Assembly: GCA_023391875.1 (NCBI GenBank)
Contig: JAEWAB010000004.1
Coordinates: 1-64,000, forward strand
Reading direction: 5' to 3'
Source of the DNA: Bacillota bacterium
GTDB lineage: Bacteria > Bacillota > Clostridia > Oscillospirales > Ruminococcaceae
DNA: 64,000 bases
A program made the translations under genes and the position numbers. The notes beneath the pieces are model-generated. The model was not told the origin of the DNA. It saw only the letters and a program-made list of their open reading frames with translations, and did not search any database. Shown piece after piece: positions 46,244-54,141 of the stretch. Positions within the stretch are counted from its first letter, which is position 1. The number at the start of each line of letters is the position of its first letter.

Positions 46244-48886
46244 ATGAGTGAGAATCTTGTGAGCCTTACCGTAAACCCCTGCAAGATGTGCATGCCCATG
46301 GGCGCGGCGACCGCTTTTTACGGCATAGAGGGCTGTGTGAGCATCCTGCACGGTTCACAGGGGTGCTCCACCTATATCCGCCGCCATATGGCGACGCATT
46401 ACAACGAGCCGGTGGACATCGCCTCGTCGTCGCTCACCGAGCACGGCACGGTGTTTGGTGGGGAGGAGAATTTGATTAAAGGGCTGGAAAACCTCATGAA
46501 GCAATATAACCCGCAGGTGATCGGCGTCGCCACCACCTGCCTTGCCGAGACCATCGGCGAGGATATCCCGCGTATCCTCAAAAACTTCTACAGCACCCAC
46601 CCCGATGTGACGGTGAAGATCATTCCCGTATCTACCCCCGGTTACGGCGCTACGCAGTATGAAGGCTTCTTCGCGGCGCTGCGTGCGGTTGTTGAGTATG
46701 CGGATATGAACACCGCCGCAAACAACCGCGTCAACATCATCACCGGTCCGATTTCCCCCGCGGATACCCGTTACCTGAAGGGCCTGCTTGCCGGGATGGG
46801 GATTGATTCCATCCTGCTGCCGGATATCTCGGAGCGATTGGATAGCGTGCACGCCGCCGAGTATACGCGGATATCCCCGGGCGGTACCCCGCTTGGCGAC
46901 ATCGCTCAGATGGCGGGGGCGCGCATGACGATTGAGCTCTCGAGCTTTGTACCGGAGAAGCTTTCACCGGGCGCTTTTTTAAACGAGCGTTACGGTGTGC
47001 CGCTTATGAGGCTGCCGCTACCCGTGGGGCTAAAGGCCACCGACGCGCTGGTAGACACCTTAAAGCAGCTTGGCGGGGCGGTGCCGCCCTCGCTGCAACA
47101 GGAGCGCGGACGGTTTGTGGACGCGATGATCGACTCCCACAAATACAATGCTGCGGGGCGCGCGGCGGTGTTCGGCGAGCCGGATTTGGTGCAGGCGCTG
47201 GTTGGCCTGTGCTGCGAAAACGGCGTGGTGCCGATGCTGGCCGCCACAGGCTCGGTGTGCAAGGCGCTCGAACCGGCAGTGCTGCCGCAGATGGAGCAGT
47301 GCGCCGAGGAGCTTTTTATAAAAGATTGCACCGTGGCGGACGACGCGGACTTTGACACCATCGAGAGCCTTACGCTCAAGCTGGGCGCCAATCTGCTCAT
47401 CGGCAGTTCGGATGGGCGGCGTATTGCCGAAAAGCATGAGATCGAGCTTGTGCGCTGCGGCTTCCCCATACACGACCGCACGGGCGGGCAGCGGGTGCAA
47501 ATGCTCGGGTATGAAGGCTCGGTGAACCTGCTCGACCGCATCACCAACGTGCTGCTCGCCAAAACCGAGTCTACCTTCCGCACCGAGCTTTACAACAAAT
47601 ACTATCAGCCAGAGGGCAGCCCCAAAGCCGCTCAGACAGAGCAAGCAAAAGAGACCCGGCAGGTGAAGACGATGACGATGGAAGAAAAAACGGCCGCCCA
47701 CCCCTGTTACAACTGCGGGGCAGGCAAAAACGCCCGCATCCACCTGCCGGTGGCGCCCGCCTGCAACATCCAGTGCAACTACTGCGTGCGCAAGTACGAC
47801 TGCCCCAACGAAAGCCGCCCCGGGGTCACCACCGAGGTGCTCACCCCCAAGCAGGCGTTCGAGAAATACGCCATCGTGAAGGAACGCATGCCCAACCTGA
47901 CGGTGGTGGGCATCGCAGGCCCCGGCGATGCATTGGCGGACTTTGAAAAAACCAAGGCTACCCTCACCCTCATTCGGGAGTACGACCCCAATGTGGTGTT
48001 CTGCCTTTCCACCAACGGGCTGCTGCTGCCGCTTTACGCGCAGGAGCTTATAGACCTCGGCGTTACCCATGTCACGGTGACCATAAACGCCGTCAGGCCC
48101 GAAATTGGGGCTAAGATCTACAAGCATGTGGATTATATGGGCGCCCGCTACACAGGCGAGGCCGCGGCCGCCATCCTTATGGCGAACCAGCTCGCGGGGC
48201 TTAAATATCTCACCGAGCGCGGTATTGTGTGCAAGGTCAACACGGTGGTGCTCAAGGGCATCAACGATACGCATATCGAGGATGTGGTAAAGAAGGTAAA
48301 GGAGCTGGGCGTATACATCACCAACATCATGCAGCTCATCCCCGTGAAGGGCAGCGCTTTTGAAGAGATGCCGCTCGTCAGCAACAAAGAGATTACTGAG
48401 CTGCGCAACCGCTGCTCGGTGTACGTCAAGCAGATGTACCACTGCCGCCAGTGCCGCGCCGACGCGGTGGGCACGCTGGATAACGACCTTTCCATCGAGT
48501 ACCGCGGCTGCACCGGCTGCGGGGAGGAACAAAAGAAGGTGCCCGTGCCGCTTAAAACCTACGCGGTGGCCTCCAAGTCAGGCATACTGGTAGACCAGCA
48601 TTTCGGGCACGCCGAGGAGTTTTATATCTATGAGAGTGACGGTAGCATCGTGCGGTTTAAGGAAAAGCGCAGGGTGCCCAAATACTGCGCGGGGCCGGAG
48701 GAGTGCGACGAAAAGACCGGCAAGATCGACAGCATCGTCTCGGCGGTTTCCGATTGCGACGCGGTGCTGGCCCTGCGCATCGGGGTATCGCCCGCCGACA
48801 AGCTGCGGGAGCGGGGGATACGCATCTACACCACCTACGACCGCATTGAGGACGCGGTAAAACAGGCTGTGGAAAAGGCTATCTAG
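46244..48886 (+). CDS. nifN-B: NifN-NifB-NifX fusion protein for FeMo-cofactor synthesis
   Basis: 880 residues from ATG 46244; an in-frame ATG at 46232 lies only one base from the ribosome site. Residues 1-455 are NifN (VNPCKMCMPMGAATAFYG, STYIRRHMATHYNEP). A Lys/Thr/Glu linker (about 456-485) leads to the NifB radical-SAM domain (486-760) with Cys507, Cys511 and Cys514 in PACNIQCNYC and extra cysteines HPCYNCG. About 767-880 is a NifX/NafY-like FeMo-cofactor-binding domain (SGILVDQHFGHAEEFYIYE). NifB makes the 8Fe-9S-C core; fusion would pass it directly to NifEN. NifN-B fusions are known in C. pasteurianum. Confidence 0.96.
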   Translation: MSENLVSLTVNPCKMCMPMGAATAFYGIEGCVSILHGSQGCSTYIRRHMATHYNEPVDIASSSLTEHGTVFGGEENLIKGLENLMKQYNPQVIGVATTCLAETIGEDIPRILKNFYSTHPDVTVKIIPVSTPGYGATQYEGFFAALRAVVEYADMNTAANNRVNIITGPISPADTRYLKGLLAGMGIDSILLPDISERLDSVHAAEYTRISPGGTPLGDIAQMAGARMTIELSSFVPEKLSPGAFLNERYGVPLMRLPLPVGLKATDALVDTLKQLGGAVPPSLQQERGRFVDAMIDSHKYNAAGRAAVFGEPDLVQALVGLCCENGVVPMLAATGSVCKALEPAVLPQMEQCAEELFIKDCTVADDADFDTIESLTLKLGANLLIGSSDGRRIAEKHEIELVRCGFPIHDRTGGQRVQMLGYEGSVNLLDRITNVLLAKTESTFRTELYNKYYQPEGSPKAAQTEQAKETRQVKTMTMEEKTAAHPCYNCGAGKNARIHLPVAPACNIQCNYCVRKYDCPNESRPGVTTEVLTPKQAFEKYAIVKERMPNLTVVGIAGPGDALADFEKTKATLTLIREYDPNVVFCLSTNGLLLPLYAQELIDLGVTHVTVTINAVRPEIGAKIYKHVDYMGARYTGEAAAAILMANQLAGLKYLTERGIVCKVNTVVLKGINDTHIEDVVKKVKELGVYITNIMQLIPVKGSAFEEMPLVSNKEITELRNRCSVYVKQMYHCRQCRADAVGTLDNDLSIEYRGCTGCGEEQKKVPVPLKTYAVASKSGILVDQHFGHAEEFYIYESDGSIVRFKEKRRVPKYCAGPEECDEKTGKIDSIVSAVSDCDAVLALRIGVSPADKLRERGIRIYTTYDRIEDAVKQAVEKAI

Positions 48887-48920
48887 CCATAATAATGAAG
48901 ATTTTTAGGAGGACGAGAAG

Positions 48921-49229
48921 ATGGTTACACCGAAGTATCATGTATTTATCTGCACCAGCTGCCGCATTAACGGTACCCAGAAGGGCCTTTGCGCCACCAA
49001 GGAGAGCCCCTCGATTGTAGAGCGGTTTATGGAAGAGGTGGAAAACCGCGACCTTTCGGGCGACGTCATGGTGACCAACACCGGCTGCTTCGGCATCTGC
49101 AGTCGCGGCCCCATCATGGTGATCTACCCCGAGAGCACCTGGTACGGTAACCTGACGCCCGACGATGTAGAGACCATTGTCGAGCGGCATATCGAGAACG
49201 GCGAGATAGTCAAGGAACTGCAGATATAG
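48921..49229 (+). CDS. [2Fe-2S] ferredoxin, thioredoxin-like, nif-associated
   Basis: 102 residues, the same length as the well-studied C. pasteurianum [2Fe-2S] ferredoxin. Cysteines at 11, 14, 24, 56 and 60 (ICTSCRINGTQ, LCATKES, TNTGCFGIC) match its ligand set. That protein is thioredoxin-folded and interacts with the nitrogenase MoFe protein. It sits between nifN-B and the nifV genes with a good ribosome site (TAGGAGG). Probable electron carrier or regulator for nitrogenase. Confidence 0.92.
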   Translation: MVTPKYHVFICTSCRINGTQKGLCATKESPSIVERFMEEVENRDLSGDVMVTNTGCFGICSRGPIMVIYPESTWYGNLTPDDVETIVERHIENGEIVKELQI

Positions 49230-49263
49230 GTAAGCTTTTACTGATTGAAAGGGGAAGGCGGTA

Positions 49264-50220
49264 ATGATACGTATTACGGATATGACGCTCAGCAGCCTGG
49301 ATATCTACGACCCGACCGGCGAGCATCTGCGGGAGCTGTGCGCGCTGCTTGTGCTGGTGCGGCCGGATTATATCGAGCTTTCGGTCGACGCCTTTCACAA
49401 AATCGGTACGCTGCCGGAGGGCGGCAATTATATCCTGCGCTGCGACACCCCCGCGGATATTCAGCGCTACCCCAATTTTAGCCGCTATGTCTGCCGTAAA
49501 AGCGGCAAGGCATCCCCGCCGAATGTGGTAAACGAGATACAGGCCAACGACATCTGCGAGATCAACTTTTTAAACCAGTTTTTCAGCCTTGAGAACGTGC
49601 GTATCCGGGGCTTGGACGATATTATCGCCCACGATTATCAGGCCGCCTTTGAGGTGATACGCAAAACGGTGAAGGGCAGCGCGCAGCTGTGCCCCGAGAA
49701 CAAATACCACTGTGCCACCGCCATTGCGGTGGAATGGGTTTTGGGCGGCGGCAAGGAGGTTGCGGTAAGCTTTGCGGGGGTGGGCGGATTCGCCGCCATT
49801 GAAGAGGTGCTGATGGCGCTTCGGCTGGAGATCCGCCACCGCCCCGGCATGGATTTTACGGTGTACCCCAAAATCAGAGAACAGGTTGAGCAGATTACCG
49901 GGCGTAAGTTCTCATTAAACAAACCGGTAATCGGTGCCAACATATTTAATATGGAGGCGGGTATTCACGCCGACGGCATTCAAAAAGACCCGACGACCTA
50001 CGAGCCATATAAGCCGGAGCTTGTCGGCAACACGCGAAGGCTCATCATCGGCAAGCATTCGGGCAAGAACGCCATCCTGCTTAAGCTGCGGGAGCTTGGC
50101 CTCGACATCGGCGCCGTCAATGTAGAAAACCTGCTGAAAACGGTGCGCGTCGAGAGTGTTAAAAAGCAGCAGAGCCTTACGGATGAAGAATTTGTTGACC
50201 TCTACCATCATATGAGCTAG
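49264..50220 (+). CDS. nifV(omega): Homocitrate synthase, omega subunit (C-terminal part of NifV)
   Basis: 318 residues, GGGGAAGG before the start. The C-terminal half holds the LeuA/HCS subdomains (NIFNMEAGIHADGIQKDP, GKHSGKNAILLKLRELG). The N-terminal half is a worn-down TIM barrel: ITDMTLSSLD stands where the catalytic D-T-T-L-R-D motif would be, and the metal-binding H-x-H-N-D is replaced by CPENKYH. It therefore cannot catalyse alone and should pair with the alpha subunit encoded downstream. The omega-alpha order is that described for C. pasteurianum. Confidence 0.9.
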   Translation: MIRITDMTLSSLDIYDPTGEHLRELCALLVLVRPDYIELSVDAFHKIGTLPEGGNYILRCDTPADIQRYPNFSRYVCRKSGKASPPNVVNEIQANDICEINFLNQFFSLENVRIRGLDDIIAHDYQAAFEVIRKTVKGSAQLCPENKYHCATAIAVEWVLGGGKEVAVSFAGVGGFAAIEEVLMALRLEIRHRPGMDFTVYPKIREQVEQITGRKFSLNKPVIGANIFNMEAGIHADGIQKDPTTYEPYKPELVGNTRRLIIGKHSGKNAILLKLRELGLDIGAVNVENLLKTVRVESVKKQQSLTDEEFVDLYHHMS

Positions 50221-50379
50221 GGGCTATCTGAAAACTGCGAATTCTTGTCTATTTCTACTACAAACGGCATCTTCTACGTTAAAAATACTCGGAATACATA
50301 CAGTATTCCTGTGTTTTTTAACTTGAATCTGCTCGTTTGTAGCGAAATATCCCGCGATTCTCCGTTTTCAGAAACGCCC
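50221..50379. repeat. 159-nt foldback (MITE-like) element between nifV(omega) and nifV(alpha)
   Basis: The two halves form an imperfect inverted repeat over nearly the full length. Matching pieces include GGGC..TCTGAAAAC with GTTTTCAGA..GCCC at the ends, CTACAAACG with CGTTTGTAG, GTTAAAAA with TTTTTAAC, and GGAATAC with GTATTCC around a central ATACA. It starts directly after the nifV(omega) stop codon. Confidence 0.75.
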
Positions 50380-50412
50380 AACCCAATACGGTCGGTAGGA
50401 AGGAGGGGTATC

Positions 50413-51216
50413 ATGATTCCTCGGCGGTATTTGGTCGATACGACACTGCGCGACGGCGAGCAAAGCCCCGGCTTTGCCATGAACAAGGCGCAGAAGGTGT
50501 TTATCGCCGGGCTTCTGGATGAGGCGGGTGTTTGCCAGATAGAGGCGGGCATTCCCGCCATCGGCAGCTACGAAAAGGATACCCTGCGGGAGATTATAGC
50601 GAATAAAAAGAACGCTAAAATCTCGGTGTGGAACCGCCTGCACCTTTCCGACATCCGGCAGTCCATCGAGTGCGAGCCGGATATTATACACATTAGCATC
50701 CCCGTCTCGTATACGCAAATCTACTCCAAGCTGCGCAAGAACAAGACATGGCTACTCAAAACCGCGCAGACCTGTGTGGAGTACGCGCTTTCAAAGGGCT
50801 ATGAGGTAACCATCGGCTTTGAGGACGCCTCACGGGCGGATTCGTCCTTTCTGTTTTCGGTGGCGATGCTGCTTCGGGATATGGGTATCCAACGCATCCG
50901 GTATGCCGACACCGTAGGGATCCTTACCCCCTCAAGAACCTTTTGCTCTGTTTTAGAGCTTATCAATAATACTGGCATGGAGGTGGAGATGCACAGCCAC
51001 AACGACCTTGGCATGGCGGTGGCGAACACCCTCGCCGCCGTCAAGGCCGGAGCGCTGTATGCGGATACCACCATCATGGGCATAGGAGAACGAAGCGGCA
51101 ACTGCGACATGCAGAAGTTTCTGCACGTAGCGGAAGGACAGTTTACGCTGGATATGGATCGGCTGTCGGCTTTGGTCATCGAGCAAAAGGTAAAATTCAT
51201 ACTGGAACGTGACTGA
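50413..51216 (+). CDS. nifV(alpha): Homocitrate synthase, alpha subunit (catalytic part of NifV)
   Basis: 267 residues from ATG 50413 (AAGGAGGGG ahead). Complete TIM-barrel active site: LVDTTLRDGEQSPG with catalytic Arg and metal Asp, VEMHSHNDLGMAVANT with the metal-binding H-x-H-N-D, and GIGERSGNCD. It stops where the C-terminal subdomains of full-length NifV would start. It condenses 2-oxoglutarate with acetyl-CoA to homocitrate, the organic ligand of FeMo-cofactor, with the omega protein supplying the missing C-terminal domains. Confidence 0.92.
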   Translation: MIPRRYLVDTTLRDGEQSPGFAMNKAQKVFIAGLLDEAGVCQIEAGIPAIGSYEKDTLREIIANKKNAKISVWNRLHLSDIRQSIECEPDIIHISIPVSYTQIYSKLRKNKTWLLKTAQTCVEYALSKGYEVTIGFEDASRADSSFLFSVAMLLRDMGIQRIRYADTVGILTPSRTFCSVLELINNTGMEVEMHSHNDLGMAVANTLAAVKAGALYADTTIMGIGERSGNCDMQKFLHVAEGQFTLDMDRLSALVIEQKVKFILERD

Positions 51217-51251
51217 AAAATCAGCGCCGCTCCAAAGAAGGAGTGTTGAGG

Positions 51252-52121
51252 ATGAAGAAAATCTCGCTTGCCAAGCAGGTTTTGGCGGTGTTGTTAACAC
51301 TGTCACTGCTGCTGTCGTTTGTCGCGTGCGCGGCGCAGCAGCCCGTACCGGCAGAGAGCTCCGCCGAGTCTCTAGCCGCATCGTCCGCCGGGGAAAGCTC
51401 TGCCGTTTCTTCCGAACCCGCCGCGGGGCCGGTAGCGCTAACCGTCATGGCGGCGGCAAGCCTTACCGATGTCATGGCGGAGGTCGCGAAGGCGTATCAG
51501 GCGGTCGCCCCGAATGTAACCGTTACCTATTCCTTTGGCGCCAGCGGCGCGCTGCAGACCCAGATTGAAGAGGGTGCCCCCGCCGATATCTTCTTTTCCG
51601 CCGCCCAAAAGCAGATGGACGCCCTCGCGGAGAAAGACCTGATTGTGAGTGCGTCGCGCAAAGACCTGCTGATTAATAAGGTTGTGCTGATTGTTCCCAA
51701 AAACAGCAAAACCCCCGCGCTGAAGTTTGAGGATACCGTTACCGATGCTGTTGCCAAAATCGGCCTCGGCGACCCTGCCTCGGTACCCGTAGGGCAGTAT
51801 GCCGAAGAGGTGTTTACCTCGCTGAATATCCTTGATGGGGTGAAGGCGAAGGCGGTTTACGGCTCGGATGTGCGCACGGTGCTTACGTGGGTGGAATCGG
51901 GCGAGGTAGACTGCGGCGTGGTTTACGCCACCGACGCGGCGGTTTCCACCGGCGTTACCGTTGCCACCGAAGCCCCCGAGGGCAGCCACAAGAAGGTTGT
52001 TTACCCCGCGGCGGTACTCAAGGCCTCCAAAAACCTCGAGGCCGCGCAGGCATTCTTGGATTATCTCTCTACCCCGGAAGCGGGCGCTCTGTTTGAAAAA
52101 TACGGGTTTGCGCTGAGCTGA
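51252..52121 (+). CDS. modA: Molybdate ABC transporter, substrate-binding lipoprotein
   Basis: 289 residues from ATG 51252 (AAGGAG nine bases ahead). Lipobox LSFVAC with Cys26, Ser/Ala-rich linker, then the ModA domain: LTVMAAASLTDVMAEV and YSFGASGALQTQIEEGAPAD carry the residues that hold the oxyanion. It captures molybdate outside the cell for the nearby modB-modC importer, supplying FeMo-cofactor synthesis. Placement after nifV follows the clostridial nif arrangement. Confidence 0.95.
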   Translation: MKKISLAKQVLAVLLTLSLLLSFVACAAQQPVPAESSAESLAASSAGESSAVSSEPAAGPVALTVMAAASLTDVMAEVAKAYQAVAPNVTVTYSFGASGALQTQIEEGAPADIFFSAAQKQMDALAEKDLIVSASRKDLLINKVVLIVPKNSKTPALKFEDTVTDAVAKIGLGDPASVPVGQYAEEVFTSLNILDGVKAKAVYGSDVRTVLTWVESGEVDCGVVYATDAAVSTGVTVATEAPEGSHKKVVYPAAVLKASKNLEAAQAFLDYLSTPEAGALFEKYGFALS

Positions 52122-52212
52122 GATTCATTGCCACGGTTTTTGCATGGGCAGGCGCCGGCGGTTATTGCAGGGCGCCTGCCAAACCATATTTAAGAGAGGG
52201 GAGGGAAGGGCT

Positions 52213-52884
52213 ATGGAGCTGGCCCCGCTTATCATTTCGCTGAAAACCTCGCTGCTTGCAACGGTTATTACCTTCTTCGCGGGCCTCTTTGCGGCGCATA
52301 AGGTCGCGCGGCTGCGGCACCTTAAAGGCCTGCTCGACGGCATCTTTACGCTGCCCATGGTGCTGCCCCCAACGGTGGTGGGCTTCTTTCTGCTGCTGTT
52401 GTTCGGCAAAAACAGCCTTGTCGGGCGCCTGTTAGGCCTTTTTGATGCGTCGGTTGTATTCTCGTGGTCGGCGACCGTTATCGCCGCGGTGACGGTATCC
52501 TTCCCTATGATGTACCGTACGGCGCGCGGCGCGTTTGAGCAGCTCGACCCGAACCTTGTTTACGCCGCGCGTACCCTGGGGCTTCGCGAGAGCCGGATAT
52601 TCTGGCGTATTATTGTGCCCAACTGCCGCGGGGGCATCGCGGCGGGGGCGGTGCTCGCCTTTGCGCGGGCGCTGGGTGAGTTCGGCGCGACCATGATGAT
52701 TGCGGGCAATATCCCCGGCAAAACACAGACGATGTCCACCGCCATCTACACCGCCGTACAGGCGGGTAACCGCGAGCAGGCGTACCGTTGGGTGGCGGTG
52801 ATCGTGATATTGTCGTTTGCCATCATGTTGCTCATGAACCGTTTTAACCGCGGCTTTAGGCAGACTATCCCGCGCGTAGAATAA
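52213..52884 (+). CDS. modB: Molybdate ABC transporter permease
   Basis: 223 residues from ATG 52213, with GGGGAGGGAAGGG ahead; upstream in-frame starts lack a site. About five membrane segments. TLPMVLPPTVVGFFLLLLFG and the cytoplasmic loop YAARTLGLRESRIFWRIIVP are typical of ModB. Forms the channel with ModC as ATPase. Confidence 0.95.
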   Translation: MELAPLIISLKTSLLATVITFFAGLFAAHKVARLRHLKGLLDGIFTLPMVLPPTVVGFFLLLLFGKNSLVGRLLGLFDASVVFSWSATVIAAVTVSFPMMYRTARGAFEQLDPNLVYAARTLGLRESRIFWRIIVPNCRGGIAAGAVLAFARALGEFGATMMIAGNIPGKTQTMSTAIYTAVQAGNREQAYRWVAVIVILSFAIMLLMNRFNRGFRQTIPRVE

Positions 52885-52911
52885 GCGATATATAGCAGGG
52901 AGGTGAAGGGA

Positions 52912-53967
52912 TTGGCGTTATACGTGGATATCCGTAAATCGCTGGGGGCATTCAAGCTGGATGTGCAGCTGCAGGCTGAGAGCGAGATACTGGCGTTGTT
53001 GGGCGCCTCGGGCTGCGGCAAGAGCATGACGCTCAAATGCATCGCGGGCATCGAGACACCGGACAGCGGCAAAATCGTGCTGGACGGCAGGGTATTATAC
53101 GACTCAAAAAAACGCATCAATCTGCCGCCGCAGCAGCGCAAAACGGGGTATCTGTTTCAAAACTACGCGCTGTTTCCCAACCTGACGGTGGAAGAGAATA
53201 TTGCCATGGGCATCCCGCAGCCCAAGCAGCGCCGCAAGGCGGTGGTGGCCGGGAAGGTAAAGGCTTTCTTCCTTGAAGGGCTGGAAAAGCACTACCCCGC
53301 TCAGCTTTCGGGCGGGCAGCAGCAGCGGGTGGCGCTGGCTAGGATGCTCGCCTCTGAGCCGCAGATACTCATGCTCGACGAGCCGTTTTCGGCGCTGGAC
53401 AGCTACCTGCGCTGGCAGCTTGAGCAGGAGCTGCGCGTTACCCTCTCCGCCTTTGGCGGTACCACCCTGTACGTTTCACACAACCGCGACGAGGTGTACC
53501 GCCTGTGCGACCGCATCACGGTGCTGAAGAGCGGCAGGGTTGACGTATGCGGCGAGAAATGGTCGCTCTTTGATACCCCGCAAACCCTCTCGGCCTGCCT
53601 ACTCACGGGGTGCAAAAATATCTCGGCCGCCGCGAGGGCGGACGCACACTCGGTCGAGGCAAAGGACTGGGGCTTAACGCTAGTCACCGCGCAGCCGGTC
53701 GACCCCGCCGTCACCCACATCGGCGTGCGGGCGCACTGCCTGCGGGTGAGCCGGGACGATAAAGAGCCAAACCGCTTCGAAGCCGAGATCCTGCAGGTGG
53801 TGGAAGATACCTTCTCGGTGATTTTGATGGTAAGAAATAAACGCCTGCCTTTTAAGACGGGAGGCGCAATCCGCTGGGAGGTAACGAAGGAGCAATGGGC
53901 AAAGCTGCGGGGGCAGCCCCTTTTCTTAGCCATACCACCAGAGGCGGTTCTGCTGCTAAGGGATTAG
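52912..53967 (+). CDS. modC: Molybdate ABC transporter ATP-binding protein
   Basis: 351 residues from the TTG at 52912, eight bases after GGGAGGTG; an in-frame GTG overlaps the ribosome site. Walker A GASGCGKSMTLK, signature LSGGQQQRVALARML, Walker B ILMLDEPFSALDS. The C-terminal 120 residues are a TOBE/Mop-like domain (HIGVRAHCLRVSRDD), usual for ModC and a possible regulatory oxyanion site. Last gene of the nif-mod run. Confidence 0.95.
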   Translation: MALYVDIRKSLGAFKLDVQLQAESEILALLGASGCGKSMTLKCIAGIETPDSGKIVLDGRVLYDSKKRINLPPQQRKTGYLFQNYALFPNLTVEENIAMGIPQPKQRRKAVVAGKVKAFFLEGLEKHYPAQLSGGQQQRVALARMLASEPQILMLDEPFSALDSYLRWQLEQELRVTLSAFGGTTLYVSHNRDEVYRLCDRITVLKSGRVDVCGEKWSLFDTPQTLSACLLTGCKNISAAARADAHSVEAKDWGLTLVTAQPVDPAVTHIGVRAHCLRVSRDDKEPNRFEAEILQVVEDTFSVILMVRNKRLPFKTGGAIRWEVTKEQWAKLRGQPLFLAIPPEAVLLLRD

Positions 53968-54080
53968 GACGTTGCTGAAAAGCAGCAAAATCAGCACGGC
54001 TTTTATCACCGCTTTTTAATATGATTGGCGGCAAAGCGATGCGTATTATAATACTTGCATTACCCCCCCAAAAAAAGTAA

Positions 54081-54122
54081 GGCCCCGTTTTCTACGGCTT
54101 TCGCCGACTGAGAACGGGGCCG
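54081..54122. terminator. Bidirectional terminator between modC and the alpha-glucan operon
   Basis: GGCCCCGTTTTC paired with GAGAACGGGGCC, loop with a small extra hairpin (CGGC/GCCG). Followed by a long T-run on the minus strand and a weaker one on the plus strand. Confidence 0.85.
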
Positions 54123-54141
54123 TGCTTATTTTATAGTAGAA

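Noticed and set aside
47060..48532. 490-codon open frame antisense to nifN-B, and similar long antisense frames in the nif and glycogen genes
   Set aside because: They lie wholly inside strongly supported genes, have no ribosome sites or recognisable motifs, and arise from codon bias in GC-rich coding sequence.
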